From the NCBI GenBank assembly GCA_049999765.1, contig JBNGIQ010009228.1:358266-389262 (forward strand): 30,997 bases of DNA, read 5' to 3'. The position numbers and the translations under genes are program-made. Shown one piece after another: positions 1 to 11,145 of this stretch (position 1 is its first letter; each line of letters starts with the position of its first letter). The notes under the pieces were generated by a model, which did not search any database, was not told where the DNA came from, and saw only the letters and a program-made list of their open reading frames with translations. This DNA comes from Phaeoceros laevis (taxonomy: Eukaryota; Anthocerotophyta; Anthocerotopsida; Notothyladales).

Positions 1-1914
1 CAAAGGAGCTGGACATGGGTCACAGTAGAAGCGCGTACCTCCCCCGTGCATGACGCCAACTCTAGGCCACCGGACACAACGCTGTGCACACACCACGAAC
101 AGTGCGGACAACGGACCTCTTCACTTGTCAGCACGCTTCTGAAGTGGACACTCTACCCGTATCGACCACCCCAAGCAAATTTTGGAGACGTCCACCAAAT
201 TTAGGCTGCTTTCAAAAACAAACTATGTCGACCCACTAAACGTACCCTAAGCTCGTAACGAAATAAGTTCTGGGTAGACACGCTTCTCTGCTTGCTATCG
301 CAGCCATCCTGCTCAACTTGATGCGCTTATCACCCTCGACCTGAGGTTGGGATTAGGCATTTGAACGAAGTTGAGTCAGAAGGAAACAGGGGCAGCGTTG
401 ATGGGCTGCCTATGTCTCATTGTTGTCAGGCTGTTAGTAAGCTCAGGCTTATATGAAGTTGTCCAGTGAGGTAAATCTAAGTACATGGTTGCGAATGCAG
501 CTCTGCACGCCAATTTGGGGCGAAGACCACTTGTTGTCGAGCTTGCAGCAACTTTTTTGGACATGGCCGAATATTCAGGATGTTCAGCCAAACATCCGTG
601 GGCTCAGGAATCACATTGGGAGTGGTAATACAAAATTATAATTATAATTTGTTGTCGATGAGGCTGTGAGTTGGTGGGAGGACTACAAAAACAAAAACCT
701 GTTTCCATCCACTCAAGGTGCAGGAAAGCGTAGTACCGAGATCCTACACAGTTGCGAGCCCCCGGGGCATTCATTCATCGGCCTGCTCCAAAAGGTCCAA
801 GTAGTTTGAGCGGCGCACAGGAGGCAGGCCGCCAAGGCCGAACTGGTAGAGGCAAGCGTTTGGGATAACGTCCAACCAGCTCCTTTCAGCAAAGACTGAC
901 CTGCGGGGAGAGGTAAAGGCGAAGCTTGCATCCTTGCCTCGTAGTTCCTCAAAACTAGCAAATTTTCCTCCTTGCCCTTGTTCTTCTTCCTTGTCACCGA
1001 GTCTGAGACTCTGAGTCTGGTGACTAGAGGGCATACTACTACCACACATCTCCAGGGGTAGCATCGTGAACATTGGCCCAGTATTCCGTGGCAAAACGAT
1101 GCATTTGCACCATTTTCTCCATTCCCTCTGTTGGTGTTTTTTTGTGCGTTCGATTTTATTTCGGCGCATGTTCGTGTTGAAAGACGGTTACTGTACAGGC
1201 ATTGCAATCAAGACCCTAAACTTCGGAAAGGCCTTGTGTTGACAATCAGAATGTCGTGAAGGGTTGGTTAGACGAGTTCACAGACCTCGAATCCTTTTCT
1301 CAAAGTCTACAAACAGCCACTACAGGGTTTTCTCAACATCACATGGAATTGGTACAACCTGGACGACAACCTTCCTACTCCACTCCCTTTCGGCCATCGC
1401 TAACTTGTCCATTGCTTACAAGATAGAAGTGCTCAAAAACAAGATGGAGGCAGGATGCCCAATTCTTAGTGAGGAAAAATAGAGCAAGTGCTGCAAATGT
1501 CACTCACTAAAATCTTATGTTGGTGTTGGCAGAACTGCTCAGATTAAAGCTGTCCTCCGTTCCAAAACAAGAAACCTGATGATTTCGTTTGGGACGATGT
1601 TGTAAGGGCAAGCACCTGCTGGCAGGAGCACATTTCCAGTGTTCAAGGCTGCCACTTGCTCGGGTAATTCAAGGGATGAGTTGAGGACAAACCAGGTAGA
1701 ACTGCAAACTTCTAGGCAGCCTGTAGCATCCAGAAAGGTGAAAACCGAGCATTAGGTGACAAGCCGCCCATGGCTGAAGTGCCAGCTGAAGGAGTCGTGC
1801 TGAAGACAGCAACATGACCGTAAATGAAAGTACAAATGCAGATGTGGAGGCACCATTGGGACAAAGCTTCGTTCAAGTTGCTGTTCTCCAGCTCCAGGGC
1901 GAACCCACACAACT
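1..1914. other. No recognisable gene; weak coding-like fragments only
   Basis: I recognise no gene here. On the minus strand, 780-1169 and 713-1207 are open in two overlapping frames. Fragments such as FASFEELRGKDASF and FATEYWANVHDATPGD look composed like protein, but I could not chain them with consistent splice phases or match them to a family. On the plus strand, 1265-1430 holds another short coding-like stretch (EFTDLESFSQSLQ). These may be exons of an unknown gene, decayed gene fragments or chance. The part next to 1915 should contain the 3' untranslated region of the J-domain gene. Confidence 0.3.
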
Positions 1915-2965
1915 CTACATGCGGTTTCTCTGTGACGACAGTATCTTGTACGAGTTGAATATTTGCCTGAACTTGAGAGCAGCTCCAGCTGTTGTTCCCA
2001 CAAAACGACCCAGTCAGAGGCCTGAACATACACAAGTGCGTGGAAGGAAGATAACCTTTTGCAAAATATCCAACGAAAGGCGACTTTCATGCCCTCACCA
2101 GTGTACTTTCCGGTCGCCTCAGGATGATACAGTTTAGCCTTCCTCCGAAAAGCTCTCTGTAAACAGACACGAAAACTTCAACCACTTTGTAAAAAAGTGA
2201 AAAAACTGGCACCTGTTGAAAGACAACGCAAAACTGACCTTCAGTTGGTCGAGTGTAAATGGTTCATGCCTCCTGTGACAGAAGTTGAGACCATCAAGTC
2301 AGTCATAATAAGAGAGAAATCCAGACATATCCTCCGGCTAGTGAAATCTATACCTGTCCAAACCAAGAACTTTGTGGTGATCTATCTGTAGATTATAATT
2401 CACGGCAACTTGTTCATCAGGTGGCCCCTCCTCGTTCAGCTTCTCCCATGTCGCCCTTGCAGCCTGTAAATTCTTGAGATAGCAATCCCAGTAGGTTGTT
2501 TGCACCTAAAACAGGTCCACGCAGATATGAGCTCAGTCCTACCACATGTTTAGCATCACAGAATCACCAAGGTACTCACTCTCCCTGGCCTGATTTTAGT
2601 TTCAGCAGCGCGATGTATTCTAGCAAGCCTGATTTTCTTTTGGTTCAAGGGTTTTGGATTTGCGACGAGCTCATGTTCCTGCTTTTCGCGTATTAGCTCT
2701 CCATTCCGAACACGAACAACTTGTCCATCAACTGACCAGAATTCATCTCGTAGTCCCGTACTGGCAAGGGTTTCTTGAGTGAAAGTTCGCTGCTGAGCAA
2801 CCTTAAGACATATCACCACGGAATTTGCCGGTAAGAGTTCCAGCAACACTCCTCACCAGATACTTGCCAGCTCTCTGCATCACGACAAACATACCAAAAG
2901 ATGCTTCCGCAACAAGGCGCACCCACGTCTGCATATAATGTTCATGACTCTGATGACGAGCTCCC
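1915..2965 (-). CDS. J-domain (DnaJ-like) protein, C-terminal J domain, 5' end unresolved
   Basis: J-domain proteins recruit and stimulate Hsp70 chaperones. Six minus-strand exons join in phase: 2965-2857, 2792-2580, 2505-2354, 2272-2239, 2156-2099 and 1988-1915 (stop TAG), with introns of 64-110 bp. The upstream part contains TWVRLVAEASFGMFVV, RTFTQETLASTGLRDEFW and YWDCYLKNLQAARATWEK. The J domain follows: DHHKVLGLDRR (helix I), FTLDQLKRAFRRKAKLY (helix II), the HPD-position loop, then ALKFRQIFNSYKIL (helices III/IV) just before the stop. The usual HPD tripeptide reads HPE. The second listed exon starts at a tandem CAGCAG acceptor, so one glutamine may be optional. A first exon should lie between 2966 and 3285; an ATG at 3247 is possible, but no phase-correct join was found. 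A C-terminal J domain with a long N-terminal region fits plant organellar J proteins; localisation is not shown. Confidence 0.72.
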
Positions 2966-3285
2966 CTGAGGCTAATTAGCGGCGGCGACGTAGGGCGGCC
3001 CGTGGTGCAGCGACACCGTTAATTGGAGCCCGTGCGAGTCTGAGACTGCTGGATTTCGTGGTTCAAACAACACGTTAGTGAACTGACGAACGGTGAGCCA
3101 ATATGGTCTTACGGACTCTTTACCACAATCACCATGCTGTACAATCTAGATGGTAACGGAAGGTTAGTATTTACTTTCAACACATTCTGCTGCGTGCAGT
3201 GCAGTTCTGGATCTATGTTTACTGCCAAGGTGTGAAGATGAGACCATCGGCAAGTGTGCCAACTAGAGGCTACAGAAGCCCAATT

Positions 3286-6000
3286 TTAGGAATCAGCTGT
3301 AAACCCACGACCTAGTCCGTCCGTTTCCCATAGCCACTTCCAATATTTGACGAGCATATGGTCTTGAGGAGTCACCTCCCTCCATCTCCCCTCACAAAAT
3401 ATCGCATGAGCGTCAGCTGCATACCTGATATAACCGATCCACAATGGGTGAGATGCATCCAGTCCAACAGAAGGTGCGAAGAATGGTGACAGAGTTTGGA
3501 ACTTTGTGATGTGCCAAAACGTACTGAGCATAACCTACTTGCCAATCCCATGCAACTCCATGACATTCGTCCAGTTGCCCTCTGCGTATTCTGCAGAGAA
3601 TCGTTGAATCATTTTGGAGCGCTTATTTTGGAGTCCTAGCGAGCGTATGACTTCAGCAATTTTCGCAGTTTCCGTGGACACAGCTTTCTCGGGTGTGGGG
3701 CAAAGTTCAAACAACGTCCAAATCACCTTATGCATCTGCACATATCCAAAATGTGTCAGTTTTGACACTAAGTCCGAGGTTTTGACATCACCACTGGGGC
3801 AAACATTTCACTGTTTTAGCACATCAGGTCAAGAGATAACTGGACAGGTCAAAGACTGATGTACCTGACGGCCAGAAGTTTGGTTCAACAGCATACATGC
3901 CACAAGCACCTTCCATGGGTCAGTGTACAGCTGCTCCTGAATGAGGCCATAGTTTGAGACTGGCGGGACCCAAACTGCGCCAAACCTGCTACTCTGTTGC
4001 CCACAGCTACTTGCATGTTTTGATGCTCCAGGGCCTTCAGTATGCTGAGCTCTCGTGTTTCCTATGGGAACTTCTTCCTCAACAAAGGTTTTAGAAACCT
4101 CAACGGCAGGATGCCCTGGAGAAGTAAGACTTTCTTTCCTAAATCCTTTGACTGCCTTCTGTCTTTTCCGTCTATAGTTTCTTGTATTCACCCAAGAGTC
4201 ATCATCTGATGAGAAGAATCCAACTCCAGTATGGTCATTCTCGTCACCAACTTCTACACTATCCACAATGGGCAACGAGGCTGCAAGCTTAACTTTCCGC
4301 CCACCCTTTTTCGACATATTTCGTTGTTTTGTCTGGCTTGCTGCGCCAGACCTGCTACTCTGTTGGCCACAGCTACTTGCATCTTTTGATGCTCCATGGT
4401 CTTCTGTATTCTGCTCTCTCGGGTTTCTTGCAGGAACTCCTTTCTCAGTAAAGGTTTTAGAAACCTCGACAGCAGGATGCCCTGGAGAAACAAGACTTTC
4501 TTTCCTAAATCCTTTGACCGCCTTTCGTCTTTTCCGTCCACAGTTTCTTGTATTCACCCAAGAGTCCTCATCTGATGAAAAGAATCCAACTGCAGCATGA
4601 TCGTTCTTGTCACCAACTTCTACACTATCCGTGATAGGTGACGAGGCTGCCTGCTCAACTTTCCGCCCACCCTTCCTCGACATATTTCTTTGTTTTGTCT
4701 GGCTTGCTATGGCAGCTTCAAGCTTAGCCTTAGCTCTACTTACTGATGCACGAGGTCTTACCTTGTCAACAGCTGGTCTCTCCGCTACATCAATATTGGC
4801 ATTTGCAATCACCTTGCTGCTGGCAGCTGCAAAATCAATTTGTCGTTGAGCTGAGACTGGCTCCGGCTGCTGACTTGATTGCCCAGCTTCCACTTTTTGT
4901 CCTGGGTTATCTACAGTAGTGGGTGATGTCCATGCACAATCGTTGAGTGTAGCAGATGCAATGTTACTTGCTTTTGCCGACTCCAGTTTTCGTTTGGCAC
5001 TGTCTACTGTAACACGAACTCTCTCCCCGGAAGGTTTTGCTTGCTGCCCTGCCTTCGCTGCAATAGCAGCACCTAACATACCATCATCATCACTATCGGT
5101 GTGACTTAACTGAGAAGTTCCTGCAGCTGAGCTTCTCTTTTGCCGACCCTTTGGCTTCCCGTTTCCTCTCGTTCCCAGCTCGCTTCTGGCACAAGCCATT
5201 TCAGCAGCCGATGTGTGCTGCTGCCCTTCCTCATGTGGGGTCCCTACATTTATTAAGGTGTCTACATCACTATGGGTATGACTCAACTCAACCGTTGCTG
5301 CATCCACCTGCATCTTTCGCCTACCCCTCTGTTTCGTAATTCTAGCTGGCCTAACTTCCTCCACCGAAACTGGCATCCTTGGTTTCCTCCAGTGCTTGAC
5401 CTTGCAAGCCATAGCAGCTTCGAGCTTAGCCCTTGCTCTCTCCAACATACTAGGAGCCGGCTGATCCTCCACAGCCTTGGAATTAGTATCACAATCAGTA
5501 GAACTCACCTCGACGGTTCCTGCTGGTGCCTTTCCCTTGTACCTACCCCTCTGTTTCACAATTCTAGCTGGCCCATCCTTCTCCTCAGAAGCCGTCACCT
5601 TCCTTTTCCTGAGCTTCTTAGCCTCGCAAGCCAAAGCGCTTTGGAGCCTAGTCCTTGCTCTCTCTAACATACTAAGTCGAGGTTGTTCCTCCTCCCCCAC
5701 CTTTTGCACGTCTTTGTCGAACATCAATTTGCAGCGTGCGCCGCTGCTCTGCCGTGGCACAGCAGCATCAGCCTCGGATGCGCTGGAGCTAGGTACTGAC
5801 CTCCTTATTGTCTTCCAGGGTGGGGACACAACCGGAGTGGGTGGTGAATTTGTGACCTCCGGTTGTTGATCAACAACGCCATGTCGCACATTCCGCAGCA
5901 ACCCTCCTTCCCGGCGCCTCTTCAAACCGCCAAAGTTGGAAGCTGCTCCTGCCCACCTGAACTCATCCAACATTGCTCCTAAATCTGCCGGTGCCTCCAT
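3286..6000 (-). CDS. MBD4L: MBD4-like mismatch-specific DNA glycosylase, 823 aa
   Basis: This HhH-GPD family enzyme removes uracil or thymine mispaired with guanine in nuclear base-excision repair. Exons: 6000-3865, 3735-3539 and 3424-3286; introns of 129 and 114 bp; total 823 aa. The catalytic domain begins near residue 684 ([29 protein letters not shown]). It continues through [20 protein letters not shown] and the helix-hairpin-helix turn LHGIGK (ending at residue 778), then [10 protein letters not shown] and [16 protein letters not shown]. Asp799 sits where the catalytic aspartate of MBD4 lies. Plant MBD4-like proteins lack a methyl-CpG-binding domain, and none is seen here. The N-terminal ~675 residues are low-complexity and basic. 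They hold two copies of a MLERAR...KQRGR unit (about 110-155 and 184-229, AT-hook-like) and a 122-residue tandem duplication (432-675). This region is longer than I expect for the family. The gene is divergent from the plus-strand gene at 6454. Confidence 0.9.
3976..4707 (-). repeat. 366-bp in-frame tandem duplication inside MBD4L
   Basis: Two adjacent 366-bp blocks, 4707-4342 and 4341-3976, each encode 122 residues running from [10 protein letters not shown] to SSCGQQSSR plus a short tail. By eye they differ at about 25 of 122 residues, roughly 80% identity, with no gaps. Both keep the motifs GFFSSD(E/D)[19 protein letters not shown] and [13 protein letters not shown]. The exact multiple-of-three length and absence of gaps keep the reading frame. 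Confidence 0.92.
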
Positions 6001-6453
6001 GTTTGGGCTGCAATACAGGTGTTTGGCCTGTGCTCTGCATTCGAGATACTATAAGCTAACAGTCATCTGATGCAGCAACAGTTCTATCCCACATTGCTGA
6101 AGCCAGGAAATCTGCATCCTGGTAATCCATTATAGGCCGCAGACAAATGCCGATATCCAAACGAAGCCCCAACCTATCCCTCCAGCTGCGCCTTGCGAAA
6201 ACAGCGCATTCCGATCCAGTGGAGACGAGCAGCGGGTCGAAACATCGAAAACGCCTTCAGAGGAGACACACTCTTGAGTCGCAATTATGTTACATTCAAG
6301 TTGATTCGTGGGCCACTAACTACTAATTAGTGTTTAGCTACAGGCAATGGACAGGCGACACGGCCAAGTGGCAGTGCTGCCCCCTTCGCTTTCTGGAGCG
6401 AGACGCACAATAGCGAGGTCGTGCTGCAGCTCGACAGCATGTGAAGGTTGGAA
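6001..6453. promoter_or_regulatory. Divergent intergenic segment, MBD4L / membrane protein
   Basis: About 450 bp lies between the start codons of two genes pointing away from each other, so it must hold both 5' untranslated regions and both promoters or a shared one. I see no clear TATA box placed for either gene. Confidence 0.4.
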
Positions 6454-7677
6454 ATGGGGATTGTAGAGGTCGCCTCTCGAATTTCGTCTGGCATTGGACA
6501 GCGCGGGCAGGCGGTGGTATCTCGAGCTTGGCGTGTTAGCACGCGGATTGCCCTGCTGTTCGTCCTGCTTTGCCTGTCTCCAGTGCTGGTGCCCTGCCTC
6601 CTCCTCGTGGCCATTCCAATCGGCTTCCTCCTCCTGGTTTTCGTCCACCTGCCCAGGGTTTGGAATAGGTTGCGGCCATCTCCTTTCAGACGTGGTCTTG
6701 CGTTTCACCGGGAGAAGTTTGGAGCGCCACTTCCGCCTAGCACGGCATTCAATGTACCATATGCTGTCGGTAGGCGCACTGAAGAAGTTGCAACTCCGCC
6801 AGCTTCACCTAGCTATGCGAATTCCGACTTCGGGTATCCCCAGCCTGCTGTGGACGCAGGGGACCTCAAAGGAGCTCTCAGGCAAGCCCAGGACCCTATC
6901 TCCACTTCGGAAGAAGATGAGGATGTGACTCAAAGTCAGGTAGGTCAAGGAATTTTTCTGGTGACTTCACTTGTTGATAGTGTTTGATCAGAGACAGAGG
7001 GCGTGCCTCGTGCCCAGGGTTACAGGTTTGAGTCCTTGGAGCTGGTCGGTTGGGTGTGCAAAGCAGCCAGGTCCTTGTGAACGTAAAAAATTTGGGTCGG
7101 GAAGGTGAAGGTTCTGTTTGTTTCTGAGAAGCGGTCCTAAATGTGCATGTTGCCGTACGCAGTGGAATGGAGGTTTTGCATGTGTTCATTGAGGGGCAGG
7201 GTCGGATCTTTCCGTTAAGACCTCGCTTTGGAAAATTTTCTGATCGCCTACTTCCCCTGGTTGTTACACAGCGGTTCAGGCTTGGCAGGGAGACGGCGCA
7301 AGAGGGTTTGATGGCCTCAGGTTCTCCTTGTAGCCCTCCGTGGAGCCCCTCACGAGGGCAGGTAAATCCTTGATTAAATTTGCAGAATGGTAGGGATTTG
7401 CACTGTAGCATCAAAAGCAGTTTTAAGAGAAATATGCGTTATATGACAGGATGAGAGTGCAGCCCTAGCCAGAAGAATCCGCAGGGAGATTGTTGGTCTC
7501 AAGAAATTTGTGGGGGATGACAGCCCATCACGTGGCCCCTTGTTAAGTGAAATAGAGGAACTGGGGACGTTTTTGGGCATCGACCTGCCAATTTCTACAG
7601 CTCGGGATGGTGATCTGCAAAGGGCTAATGAATGCGTGCAGCTGTTGAAGTTGGTGGTAGGTGTTCAGTTTCGGTGA
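6454..7677 (+). CDS. Membrane-anchored protein of unknown function
   Basis: I do not recognise the family. Exon 1 (6454-6939) starts at ATG and encodes 162 residues. A strongly hydrophobic stretch at about 32-66 (IALLFVLLCLSPVLVPCLLL and on) could form one long or two short membrane segments. A polar, proline- and serine-rich region follows, ending in an acidic patch (SEEDEDVTQSQ). The last exon (7450-7677) encodes RRIRREIVGLKKFVGDD and ends VQLLKLVVGVQFR-stop. A possible middle exon, 7173-7361, is 63 codons, in phase 0 on both sides and open; skipping it also keeps the frame. The product is therefore 300 or 237 aa. The C-terminal part looks like a small helical domain facing one side of the membrane. 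Upstream TTG codons were not used as starts. Confidence 0.6.
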
Positions 7678-8478
7678 CACACATACATGGGTCTCTACAG
7701 ATAACGTATATGTGACTTTGACACTCAGCAGGTAGTCCAAGGTACCTAATATGATTGCTCAATTTCTAATCTGCTGAGATCGGTCGTAGGCTTGTCTGTC
7801 TTGGATTGGTCCCTCCTCTTTGCTTCGACTTTTACTCCTCACACCTCTGCAAAACTTTCTGTGGATTTGGATCTTGGACTGTTGGCCATGGACTCATGAC
7901 AATTCTGCAAAGAGGCACACTTTCTTGTCCTCCGCCACTTCGATTAGCTTAAATCTCTCTGGGACTTCCTGGTATCGCAGCAAGCACCTCCATCATATAG
8001 ATGCCCGACACTAATGTATGCTGCGACACGGAACCAACAATGCAGCTCCTATCGAACTACAGTAGCTTGGTCTAGATAAATAAATGATGTGGGGCTTCGC
8101 TCTGCTGCCATTCTGCCTGGATTCGGAACTCGGTAGAAAATACTGTGAACTTTCTGAAGCTCGGAAAACAGTCGGTAGCTAAAGTCCAAAAGACCTTCTA
8201 TACACAGCCTTCTCGGTATCTTATTAGAACTTGCGGCTTGCTCCTTCCCTCTGTTGGACAGGCAGGACAGCACCTATAAGTGGTTTATCATTAGCGCTGT
8301 CCTAGCGCCATAGCCATCGCTACTGCCAGCTGCAGCTTGCAGGGGAAGTGTGATGCATGCAACCGGGTCCATGCGAGAGGCAATGCGCTGTGCGCATGCA
8401 GGAAGTCAGGCATCTTGGTCAGGGCGGAGGCTCCAATCCCGTCCGCCTCTAGGCTGAAGGCCAGCAGCAGGGCGCACC
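7678..8478. other. Intergenic; 3' end of membrane-protein gene and 5' region of eIF2B delta
   Basis: Tandem genes on the same strand flank this 800-bp stretch. No coding region or RNA gene was recognised. The last ~150 bp before the eIF2B start is GC-richer and is probably the 5' untranslated region. Confidence 0.35.
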
Positions 8479-11145
8479 ATGGATGCCCGGCGTGGGCGAG
8501 TCGTGATCGACCCTAAGGTGCGGCAGGTGGGGTTCGTGACGCCCGGATCCGAGCCGCCGCGGCCTGTAGTGGGCGTGCCGGAGGTGGCCACGGCATCAGC
8601 CATGGCAGTGGCCAATTCGCCCTCCCCTGTCATCATTCCTCCCGCGCCGGTGACGCAGCCAATCAAGGCCATACCCATGCCTGTCCCCTCGCCCAGGAAG
8701 CGGCTGACGGAGCCAGGCGGGGTGGCAGGGAGCTACAACCCCTCCGAATCGCTGTTGGCGAGCTCTCCTGACCTGTCCAGCAATGGCTTCAGCAGTATAC
8801 ACCTGGAGAGCAACGCTGGGTTGTCACCGGGGGTTTCTGGTACGGGGTCCGATTTGGCGCTGCTGGATGGCTTTTCGGAGCGGCTCTCCATCCGGGCTGG
8901 TGATGGCGTGGATGGCTATACCGAAATGGCCTTGCTCAGGGTGGCAGAGTCGGTCGCGGCCGCTGTGGCTGTGTTGCCTGCTCAAGGCAAATCCAGCAGC
9001 AAGGTCGGGCCTCCGCCTGCTAAGGCAAAGCCAGCTAAAGGTTTGTGGAAGTTTGTGAGTGAAGGCAGTTTTGTTTGTGAACCTCTTGTAGTATCTCACA
9101 GATGCTGTGTTATTCCAGACGCGTCCAAGTCGTTGAAGGAGAGGACCACGAAGGCAGAACGAAGAGCTCTGCAAAATGCACAGCGTGCAGAGAAGGCTGC
9201 TGCACACCCGGACATCGGTGATTTTTCAAGCAGTATGCCTATTTGATGCTATCACAGGGAAAACTGTTTTGTCGGTGTGGTTGCTGATGCCAGCCAAGTG
9301 GCAGGTGGAGGAAAGGCTGTAACCGTGGACGGTACAAGCTCAGCTGGATTGCCTCAAAAGGAAGCGAGGACTTCGAAAGTTCCTCCAAAGAAGGACGCAG
9401 GTGGTGACAAGAAGTCCGGTGGTGGTAGTGAGAAGAAAGTCCCGGAGAAATGTATGGAAAAGAAGCTGCCCTCCAGAATGCAATTTGATGATCCTCAGCG
9501 TGTGGCGAAAGCTAAAAAACGAGCTTTCACCGAGCAGACAGAAGCTAAAAACAGGGTGGAGCTGTTTAGGCACTTGCCCCAGTTCGACCACGGGGAGAAG
9601 CTTCCACTTTTAGAAGCTAAATACTTCCATGACGATGCCATGCACCCACACCCTGCTGTTTACAAGGTACAGACATATGTGTTTTTAGATCGAGTCTTTA
9701 GACGTTTGGCTGGGTTGGAATAAGTTGATGACACTGGTGTGTGGATATTTTCTTTCAGATTGGGCTTCAATACTTGACAGGGGATGTTGTCGGAGGCAAT
9801 GCTCGATGTGTGGCATTGCTTTCTGCCTTTCGTGAAATGATACAGGATTACACTACTCCTCCTGAGAAGAACCTGGTCCGGGACTTAACTGCAAGAATCA
9901 ACAGCCAAGTTTCGTTTCTCATAGAGTGCAGGCCTTTATCCATAAGCATGGGAAATGCTATTAAGCATTTGAAGACGAGAATTGGGAAGCTTTCAGTGGC
10001 TCTGCACGAAGCAGAGGCCAAGGCTGTGCTTATTGCTGAGATCGACCGTTTTTTGCAAGAGAGGATAATATTTGCTGATCAGGAAATCGTCAGGAATGCT
10101 GTGACAAAGATCAGAGATGGAGACGTATTGCTCACTCATGCGTTCTCTTGTGTCGTAGAAATGATACTTGTCCGAGCACATGAGCTGGGCAAGAAGTTCA
10201 GGGTGATTGTAGTAGATTCGCGGCCGAAACTCGAGGGAAGATTTCTTCTTCGGAAGCTGATGGAGAAGGGGATACAGTGCACCTACTGTCAGATAAATAG
10301 TCTGACATACATCATGCAAGAAGTTACTCGGGTATTTCTTGGAGCTGCCTCTGTTCTGGCAAATGGGGTTGTCTATTCAAGAGTGGGGACAGCGTGTGTT
10401 GCCATGGTGGCCCATTCATGTAATGTACCTGTGATGATCTGTTGCGAAACTTACAAGTTCCATGAAAGGGTCCAGCTGGACTCTATCTGCTCAAATGAAT
10501 TAGGTGGGGGATGGTGCTCAGAGTGGTTAAATGTACTTCCTTCTGCGTGTATTCAAGATGGTGGCAGATCATTACAATGCCCAAAGAGTTCTACTAATGA
10601 CAGTCCAGCATTGCAGGTGACCCAGATGTCCTCCGAAAGGTGCCAGGAAGGGCAGACGTGAGGGAACTTGAGCAATCAGAAGACTTAGGGCATCTGCGGC
10701 TCCTGAATTTGACGTGAGTGTTTGATGTAGATGTTTCTATGAAATGTGTGCATTGCTGGATTTTGAGGTCCTTCTGCTCGTCATCCATGTCAGTTGACAT
10801 GAAATACATGTATAGTGGATTTCTTTTTATGTTTGAATCCCACAATTTGTGTCATGTGGTGTGATGACCATTTAGGAGTATTTTGTCCTGTAGGTATGAT
10901 GCCACCCCAGCAGAGTATGTTACAATGGTCATCACAGAGCTTGGCATGGTAAAATCTGTTGCATTGGACTTGTTTCTAATGGGCTTACCGGTTTAGCAGT
11001 GCCTAGAGAATTGCTTTGCATTGCTTGGAGAATTGCAGCTTTGACTTCAGTACTGAGGTCTTCCTGGTGGGCGGCCGTTCAGGTTCCCCCAACAAGCGTC
11101 CCTGTGATTTTGCGGGAATACAGGAGAGAGTCATCACTTATTTGA
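8479..11145 (+). CDS. EIF2B4: Translation initiation factor eIF2B subunit delta, 660 aa
   Basis: A regulatory subunit of eIF2B, the cytosolic guanine-nucleotide exchange factor that recycles eIF2 for translation initiation. Seven exons join in phase: 8479-9040, 9119-9217, 9305-9666, 9759-10503, 10617-10713, 10894-10948 and 11083-11145, giving 660 aa, close to plant homologues. The N-terminal third is low-complexity, followed by the lysine-rich RTTKAERRALQNAQRAEKAA segment. The IF-2B fold starts near HPAVYKIGLQYLTGD and VVGGNARCVALL. It runs through FRVIVVDSRPKLEGR, VFLGAASVLANGVVYSRVGT and MICCETYKF, and ends with YDATPAEYVTMVITELGM and VPPTSVPVILREYRRE, the conserved tail of the delta subunit. 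Exons 1-3 are bounded by weak motifs; the 9305 acceptor was chosen for phase. Intron 1 (78 bp) has no in-frame stop. Confidence 0.95.

Noticed and set aside
713-1207. 164- and 132-residue minus-strand open frames
   Set aside because: They overlap in two frames with no family match and no phase-consistent splicing; kept only as weak coding-like sequence.
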